From assembly GCA_905250075.1 (NCBI GenBank), contig CAJNOP010000079.1, positions 208,028 to 272,027 on the forward strand: a stretch of DNA of 64,000 nucleotides, given 5' to 3'. Below, piece by piece: positions 57,388 through 64,000 of this stretch; the stretch's first letter is position 1, and each line of letters starts with the position of its first letter. Under the pieces are notes generated by a model. The model was not told the origin of the DNA. It did no database searches and saw only the letters and a list, made by a program, of their open reading frames with translations. This DNA comes from Rotaria sp. Silwood1. Its lineage: Eukaryota; Rotifera; Eurotatoria; Philodinida; Philodinidae. The position numbers and the translations under genes were made by a program.

Positions 57388-59275
57388 GCCGTTGTATACA
57401 AATAATTAATTCATTACGAGTTGTAAACTTCTCTTCAAATTTTAAGCTATATAACTATTGATGTATGCTACTTAATTCGGTGTGTGTTCCTTGTTTTTTT
57501 AAGCACTTACACCTGTTATCTTATGTTGGTATTTGATGTCACATAAGGTCTCACACAATATGCTAGATACCTTCAGAGTTGTTATAACTATGATGGATAA
57601 TTTAAAATTCTAAGCATAAGTTTAAAACAAACAGGAATTATTTGAGTTTAAATTGTATGAAAATGTCGAGATTGGAATAATTATAGATCATCAAGGTAAT
57701 CATCGAGTTCTCTCAATTGGAATACATCTTATAGAATGAAAATTTTTATTTATTTGAAATCTTAATGACTCTTTGAAGTAATTACTTTTTCTCGTTTTTA
57801 GTTTTCTTTCGTTCGATTCGAATAGAAAAACAAACTAAAAAACGAAAGAATATTTTCAATAAATACATTCTTTTTAATGAAAACTTTCTTTTTTTTAAAT
57901 TGTTCTAAAAATCATCGGTATATTTGTTTTTCAGAAAAGAAAAAAGTCTCAACCTAAAACATTTTCTATCTAATATTAAATTAGAAATAAATGTTGACTT
58001 GATCGAATGCATTATTAGTCATAAAACGGGACGATTTTAAACATTTTTCGTAAAATATTGAAATAATATATCGATTTCGTTGATTATAATTATAATTAAA
58101 TATTATTTGTGTAAATATGTTAATTAGATAAAAAAAAAAGCTTTATAAGAAAGATTCCATAGAATAACACGATAGAGTAAAAAGAGTAAGTCAAAATGTT
58201 CAATAAGATAAAAGTCGAATATTTTCTTCATTATCAATGTAAGTTAGAAGAGTTTTTCTTTTGAATATTTATTTAATAAAATAAAATATATTGAAAAGTA
58301 TTTATTGGCAAGTAATGATTTTTCTCTTAATTGAACATATTGTCTTTGAATGAAAATGAATAATAAAACAATATTATATCGAATAGATAGAACTATTTAA
58401 TTGTTTGAATTTAAATATAAAACTAAATTTTGTTTAAAATATGTTTAATATAAATATTATTGTTTAATATCGAAAAAGTCCTTAAATAATGACAATGTAG
58501 GTTATCAACAATAAATAAAAGATAACATATTAGTTTAGTCATCATTACAAATCTAAAAAGAAAACTCTACTATTTACCTGTTTTGCCTATGAGATAGAAA
58601 GATAAATGTAAGTAAATGCACGAATTATCTGAGTAGACTTCTGTAAGTATATCATTACTTTTTAACAAATAATGGAGAGAAGAAAAAAAGAAAAAACAAT
58701 TTACTTTCTTTACTAGGGTAAGTGTAACATTTAATCACAATAGTTTATCATAATGTATTGATTATACTTAGAAATATTTGTTTGCTAATGTTAACATATT
58801 ACTAATCTAATAATTTAGTTTTCGAATATAAAATCTATATTGAAATGAATACATACACATCAACGATCATAATAGTTTGTTTCAATTTAGATTTTTCTCA
58901 ATAAAATAATATCTATTCTTTAAAAAAAAAACAGAACAATTATTATGAAGTTTTATGAAAATTTTTATCAATAGAAAAATACTAAAGTAGAGATGCTTAA
59001 CTAATAAAAGTTCTAAATATGCACTATAACATTTCATTCAATGTACAATAAATCAACAAATTAAAAATGATTGTTGAGAATATTAAAAAATTACGTTTGT
59101 TTTTCTTAAATATAATTTATTAATTGAAATAATTAGAAGAGAATTTTATTAAAATTGAAATTTTGATGTTTTTTTAGTTTTATTATAAAACACAAGTTGA
59201 ATTGATTGACATTTATTAATTAATAAGAGTATCAATCGAAATTGAATTAAGAAAAAGAAAAAAAAAAGAAGGAAG
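57388..59275. other. Intergenic, no gene seen
   Basis: 1.9 kb of A+T-rich spacer with no supported frame. A weak TTTTTCTTTC/GAAAGAAAAA inverted patch lies at about 57800-57860. It precedes the SMYD gene and should hold its promoter. Confidence 0.45.
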
Positions 59276-60652
59276 ATGTCAATAATAATTGAATCTCCAT
59301 ATATATCATCATTGAAAGAAGAATATTTAAGAAATCGTTGTTCATCATGTTTCAAATGTGCTTCAAATAAATGTCCAAATTGTGAAATAATAGTTTATTG
59401 TAATGATAAATGTCGAATAAGTGATGAAATATATCATAAATTGGAATGTGAAGCTTATAAAAAATTTTCAAAAGAAATAAAATTTGAAGAATTTGTTATT
59501 CCTCGTATGATAGCTCGATTAATAACTCGTTTAAATATAGATGGTGGTCAACCTGAATATGATTTATGTATAAATGTTCCAAAAAATATTGATCGTCGAA
59601 CATGGTATGATCTTTTAGGACATCGAGATGAAATAATTTGTTCTGATAGACATTTAAATGTTTGGTTAAAAACAATAAAACAAATTGAATTATTATTTAA
59701 AGATAAATTTAATAATATTGATTTATTAGAAATATTTGGAAAAATTTTAATTAATAGATTTCGTGTTGGTTTTATTGAAAATCTATTTAATGGACGATTA
59801 GCTATTGGTTGGGCTATTTATTTAACAACATCACGTTTTAATCATAGTTGTCAACCAGATTTACTTCAATGTTCATATGATATAAATATGCGTTTAAAAT
59901 TTTCTGATTCAAATAAAATTATTCCTCAAACAACATTAGAATTTGATAAATTAACAGTTAGTTATCGTCATCAAAATGATTTTCGATTAAAAAGTCCATT
60001 AACATATGTTCCAAATCGAATACAACGTCGAACATTTGTTAGTTTCTTTTTTTTTAATTGTCATTGTATTTATTGTAATGATGATTTATGTAATCGTTAT
60101 GATGAATCAGCTACAAATCATTTATGTTATAAATGTGGAAATCCATTAATATTACAATTATATTCTCAGAAACCAACTTTTTCAATAATTAATTGTATTT
60201 CAAAAAATAATTCTTGTCAAACTGAACAAATTATTGATTATGTTAATATATCAATTATTGATTATACTGAACAATCAATTGATATTTATGAAGAAAAATT
60301 ATCAAATATTCAACAAATATTACATGAAAATTCAATATTATTATTACAAGAACGAGAAAAACTTTTTTTTGTTTATCAAAAACTTATAAATGATAATTAT
60401 TTAAATGATAATCAACGTATTAATTATATTAATCGTGCTATTCAATTAGGAGAAATTTTAATTGAACAATATAATATTCATTTGAAACATTCATCAATTT
60501 ATCCGAAAATTTTTCTTACTGATTTAGCTAATCTTTGTCAAATAGCTGGAAATAAATCTCGAGCTAAACAACTTTATCAAAAAGCTTTACATTTATGGAA
60601 ATTAGATTATGGAGAATATCTTGATTATACTGAATTTTATACCAAATTATGA
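59276..60652 (+). CDS. SMYD-type SET/MYND-domain protein
   Basis: Intronless frame of 458 residues. A complete MYND zinc finger lies at Cys22, 25, 33, 36, 42, 46, His54, Cys58. The second half of a SET domain follows, with SRFNHSCQPD (Asn189-His190-Ser191-Cys192, cofactor pocket) and the KLTVSY segment (Tyr230), then a post-SET cysteine cluster (CHCIYC...C, 262-272). The last 150 residues are helical, TPR-like (AIQLGEILIEQYN, ARQLYQKALHLW-like), as in SMYD1-3. SMYD enzymes methylate lysines on histones and other proteins. The usual split SET domain around the MYND finger is reduced: only about 20 residues precede the finger, so the N-terminal SET piece with the GxG motif seems missing. Activity is therefore doubtful; MYND-SET-like is the safest name. 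No introns, unlike most neighbours. Confidence 0.85.
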   Translation: MSIIIESPYISSLKEEYLRNRCSSCFKCASNKCPNCEIIVYCNDKCRISDEIYHKLECEAYKKFSKEIKFEEFVIPRMIARLITRLNIDGGQPEYDLCINVPKNIDRRTWYDLLGHRDEIICSDRHLNVWLKTIKQIELLFKDKFNNIDLLEIFGKILINRFRVGFIENLFNGRLAIGWAIYLTTSRFNHSCQPDLLQCSYDINMRLKFSDSNKIIPQTTLEFDKLTVSYRHQNDFRLKSPLTYVPNRIQRRTFVSFFFFNCHCIYCNDDLCNRYDESATNHLCYKCGNPLILQLYSQKPTFSIINCISKNNSCQTEQIIDYVNISIIDYTEQSIDIYEEKLSNIQQILHENSILLLQEREKLFFVYQKLINDNYLNDNQRINYINRAIQLGEILIEQYNIHLKHSSIYPKIFLTDLANLCQIAGNKSRAKQLYQKALHLWKLDYGEYLDYTEFYTKL

Positions 60653-60977
60653 ATATTAATATTAATATCATTATCAACCAAAACAAAAACAACAACAAAA
60701 CCTTTCATTTTTATCAATTTATTTTAATTGAAATGAAGTTTTTTTTTTCTTTTTTATATATCATTCTATCAATCATAGAATTGTTTTTAATGAAATTTTA
60801 TCACAATCACAATATAATTGAAAATTTATTTTCATTACTTCTTTCTTTAAAATTATTTATGCTAAATATTTACTCGAACTGTCTTTTATAACAAATAAAA
60901 TACGAAAAATTTCATTTTTTTCTTTTCATTGATTTTTCTTGGTTTGAATAAATTTCATATGAATCAACTGATCAATA
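60653..60977. other. 3' flank of the SMYD gene, no gene seen
   Basis: A+T-rich 3' flank. The 80-codon frame at 60649-60891 starts inside the SMYD stop region, is hydrophobic by composition and lacks support. Confidence 0.45.
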
Positions 60978-61832
60978 TATACTCAAAACCAAAAGTTTAA
61001 GTGAAATTAGTTTTTCAGTATTTTTTTTTTCATATTAAGAGGTATAAATCTGATTGAAATGGTGATATAGATAGTACGAGAGGCCAGCTACATGATATAT
61101 TATAGAACGCGACTCTCTCTCTACATATAGATTTTTCATAATTAAAATAATTTTTTTCTATCCAAACAATTGGTTTAAGAGAGAAAATTTCACGCTCTAT
61201 CAGTTTATAAGTGCAGATTTTTTTTCTAGGGTCAATCATCACCTTCAAAATTTGGTTTTTGTGAGAATCGTCAGCATTTTTCTTCCGTTGAAATAATTAA
61301 AAAAAAGACTAGCTAACTGTTTCTCAAAACATTATTTCAATAAGGTGGGTGTGAAAAATCTCTGATATTTGAACTACAAATACAATATTTGTCCAGTTTT
61401 GAACGCTCTTTCTAACAGTGTATAAAACATTGTACTAAGAAGGAGTTTGTTGGAAGTAATTCAATTTTTCCACTTTTGTTGGCTATTTTCACTAAAACCA
61501 AATTTTGAAGGTGACGATTGACCCTACAAAAAAAATCTGCACTTATAATCTAATAGAGCATGAAATTCTCTCTCGATTGGTGTATTTATTATTCATTTTC
61601 GAAAAAATTTCTTGATTAGGAAATGCAAAATACTGAAAGGCACTTAAACCTATTGTTCGGATAGAAAAAAATTATTTTAATTATGAAAAATCTATATAAA
61701 TAGAGAGAGAGTCGCGTTCTATAATATATCATGTAGCTGACCTCTCGTACTATCTATATCACCATTTCAATCAGATGCATACCTCTTATTATGAAAAACA
61801 AATTTGACTTAAACTTTTTGTTTTGACTATAG
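60978..61832. mobile_element. Foldback element, about 855 bp
   Basis: The outer inverted ends tata(c/g)tcaaaac, then aaaagtttaagt(g/c)aaatt, occur at 60978-61015 and inverted at 61800-61832. Pairing continues through blocks such as gatatagatagtacgagaggt-like, gaacgcgactctctctct and gtgcagatttttttt, leaving arms of roughly 300 bases (60978-61265 and 61490-61832) and a spacer of about 225. No coding frame. TA borders are possible but not distinguishable from the end sequence. Confidence 0.75.
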
Positions 61833-63168
61833 TTACCTATAGAGTAGGTAATGATTTCGTAATCGATCGAATAAAGAACATAAGAAAAATGATAAATGAA
61901 ATTTATTGTCATGATCAACACGTTATCAGTAAGCTTCAAATGTATCTTTATGCGATAATATAGAATTCATGAGAAAATAGCTATGATATTTACTATGAAA
62001 ATCTATAAAAATGATTTCTAGATAGATTTATTGTTGATCAACTTGTTTTAATCAATTGTGACTTCGAAATATTGTTCTTAGAGAAATAACAGTAGCTGAT
62101 ATAGATTTATTTGAATATGCATATTATTCTCCAATGAAACTAAATAAAAATAAAATCTTGTCATTGATACTAATATTGAAATAGTTGATGCTATTATTCA
62201 ATCCGATATTGACACATTATTAATGTTTACTCTTTCTTAATAGAATCTTCACATCAATCAGATTATATTTAACATAATAATCATGCTTGTTCCTATTGAA
62301 GTATATATTCTAGTTGTTTTTCTCATTATTAACTTATCGATTGTCTTTTATATGATGAATAGTAAGATCAAATTGAGTTGAATTTTCTTTAACATATCTA
62401 TGATTATACTAAAAAGTAAATTATTTAACTCAATAAACAAATATCTATCGCAATCGGATAACATTTTGATAATATAATGTAAGATTCAAATATCTACCAT
62501 CTATATATATATAATATATGATGGTAGATCTGAAATCGATAATGTCTTTGAAGTATCCTAAAAAAGGTTTTATTTCACCGATATAACATGTAAACAAATT
62601 CGAGATTTAAATTGATCGAACATGATTGAAAATCTTTATATAAATAACTCACAAATTATTCACTATTGGTTATTTGTCAATGGTAATATTAACTATTAAG
62701 ATTAACTCGAATATTGTTTAGTATTAGTCAAACGAAATAAAAGACTAATATTTGATATCGTCAGAATATAAATGAAGAAAAAAAGAGATGATTTTCAAAT
62801 GACTGTATAGAGATAAAAATAACAAAGATCCTTTTTTTAAAATAAAATTCCATAAGTTCATTTGTTTACATAATAGATATCGAATTACAAAAAAATTTCG
62901 TCTATTTCTATGATTATAATATCGAATAACATTCAATTTTAAGAAAATAAATATGAATATAAGAAAACAAAATGTTCTAATAATATATGTATAGTAAATA
63001 TATTTCTTTACATTATTATTATTAACGAAGATAATTTTTTTATAAAATAAAATATTGTTTTTTTAATTATTAGAAAATATTATTTAAAAGAATTTCTTTT
63101 TATGAAATTCGTTTTTTTTATTTATTTTCGAAAAAAAAACGATTATAACGATATAAAACGAAAAAAAA
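61833..63168. other. Intergenic, no gene seen
   Basis: A+T-rich spacer between the foldback and the TSR1 stop codon. A short palindromic patch, ctaccatctatatata/tatgatggtag, lies at about 62496-62527. The frames at 61754-61939 and 62745-62936 are unsupported. Confidence 0.45.
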
Positions 63169-64000
63169 TCATTGCATATGTTCTTCTTGTTTATTTTCTT
63201 GTTGTTGAATGGTCAATGGTTGATATGTCCATTTAGGATAAATACGTTTATAGAGATTCATAAATACAGTATCTTGTGATTTAAGAATTCCATCAAATTG
63301 ACATTTCATATGACCATGTGTACCTTTATATATTTAAATAAATATTATTTATTTATATTTAATTAATAAATAACAAACCAAGGGATTCTTTAATATGTCC
63401 TCGTCGACCCCATCGTGTACGTAATTCAATTGGTTTAAACCAATTAACATCCTCTATTTAAATAATAAAATTTTAGAAAACAAAAAACAAAATAGAGTAA
63501 ACAAACCAGGATTAAAAAACATATATCGAATAACAGCTGATCTTTTATGAATTTTAAATGGATGTCCACTTAATACAATTCTTTTTAATATAATACGATT
63601 AGGATTAACTGATAGAAGAGAACCAGTTGCTACTAATTCTTGACGACCTTTTATTTAATAAATAAATAAATAAAATTAAACAAAATAATTTATTTAACAA
63701 AAACTAATCAATACCATCAGGATATTGTTTAAATGCTAAAACCGATGTCGGTGGATATGTTATTGGACCAAAACATGTTGCAACTAAAGTTTGTCGAGGA
63801 CGAAAATATCTTTCAAACTAATTTAAAATATTCGAATCTATTATAATAATTATTATAATCGATTAAGAACAAACTTTATGTTTATCTCCATTTGAATGTT
63901 GAGAATAAATAGGTGAACTTGAAAAACGACGAAAACCAACATGAAATATAAGACGTTCTTTTGATTTAAGAATTATTTCACTATCATTTGTACGATTTAA
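63169..64000 (-). CDS. TSR1: Pre-rRNA-processing protein TSR1, C-terminal part
   Basis: The gene enters from the right edge. Exons seen: 63875-64000 (continuing beyond), 63715-63817, 63507-63647, 63379-63453 and 63169-63323, which ends in TGA. The introns are 53-67 bases with matching phases. TSR1 is a GTPase-like factor (inactive relative of BMS1) that sits on the pre-40S particle and shapes small-subunit maturation. Landmarks: [104 protein letters not shown], and [18 protein letters not shown] near the end. All are the family's conserved C-terminal domain IV motifs. The visible part is 200 residues, intact. The N-terminal GTPase-like domain lies outside the window. Confidence 0.95.

Overview
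Eukaryotic nuclear DNA, about 70-75% A+T, with three 100-base assembly gaps. Real genes have very short introns (mostly 47-75 bases, GT..AG) and strongly A/T-ending codons. Together with many lineage-typical repeats and blocks of TGTGGG-like repeat (the telomere repeat reported for bdelloid rotifers), this suggests a bdelloid rotifer of the Rotaria type. That is an inference; no marker gene in the window proves it.

Layout. 1-10.7 kb is mostly decay: a diverged inverted repeat, a dead DDE-transposase N-terminus, a small intact coiled-coil gene (3844-4333, minus), and a broken multi-exon homologue of the NALCN-channel subunit UNC80 (about 5.16-9.63 kb, plus) interrupted by a 1,138-bp hAT-type element with a perfect 8-bp target duplication. 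10.7-19.7 kb holds dispersed repeats, a leucine-rich-repeat array built of sixteen 84-base exons (12.36-14.76 kb, minus), an F-box fragment, telomere-like repeats and two long foldback elements.

19.7-28 kb is a gene-bearing island on the minus strand: V-ATPase subunit E (3 exons), an intronless APH/hydroxylysine-kinase-like kinase, and an eight-exon 611-residue protein (possibly FASTK/RAP-like) with a short Helitron-like element in its third intron. 28-38 kb is accessory: a hAT MITE with a TA-flanked MITE nested inside it, a G-rich and CTAT-repeat composite, a non-LTR reverse transcriptase whose 5' end abuts a block of telomere-type repeat, a 38-bp tandem palindrome array and another small MITE.

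38-64 kb carries a frameshifted gene of a cysteine-rich family, a two-exon GPCR, a 7.9-kb gene-free A+T-rich stretch, a dual-specificity phosphatase next to translation factor eIF3g, a 1.6-kb foldback with arms over 550 bp, an intronless SMYD-type SET/MYND protein, another foldback, and the 3' end of ribosome-biogenesis factor TSR1 running off the right edge. The genes look like unlinked housekeeping and signalling genes, not an operon or pathway. The unusual theme is the density of long-arm inverted-repeat elements (at least seven) and TIR/TSD-defined MITEs, and genes broken beside intact ones.
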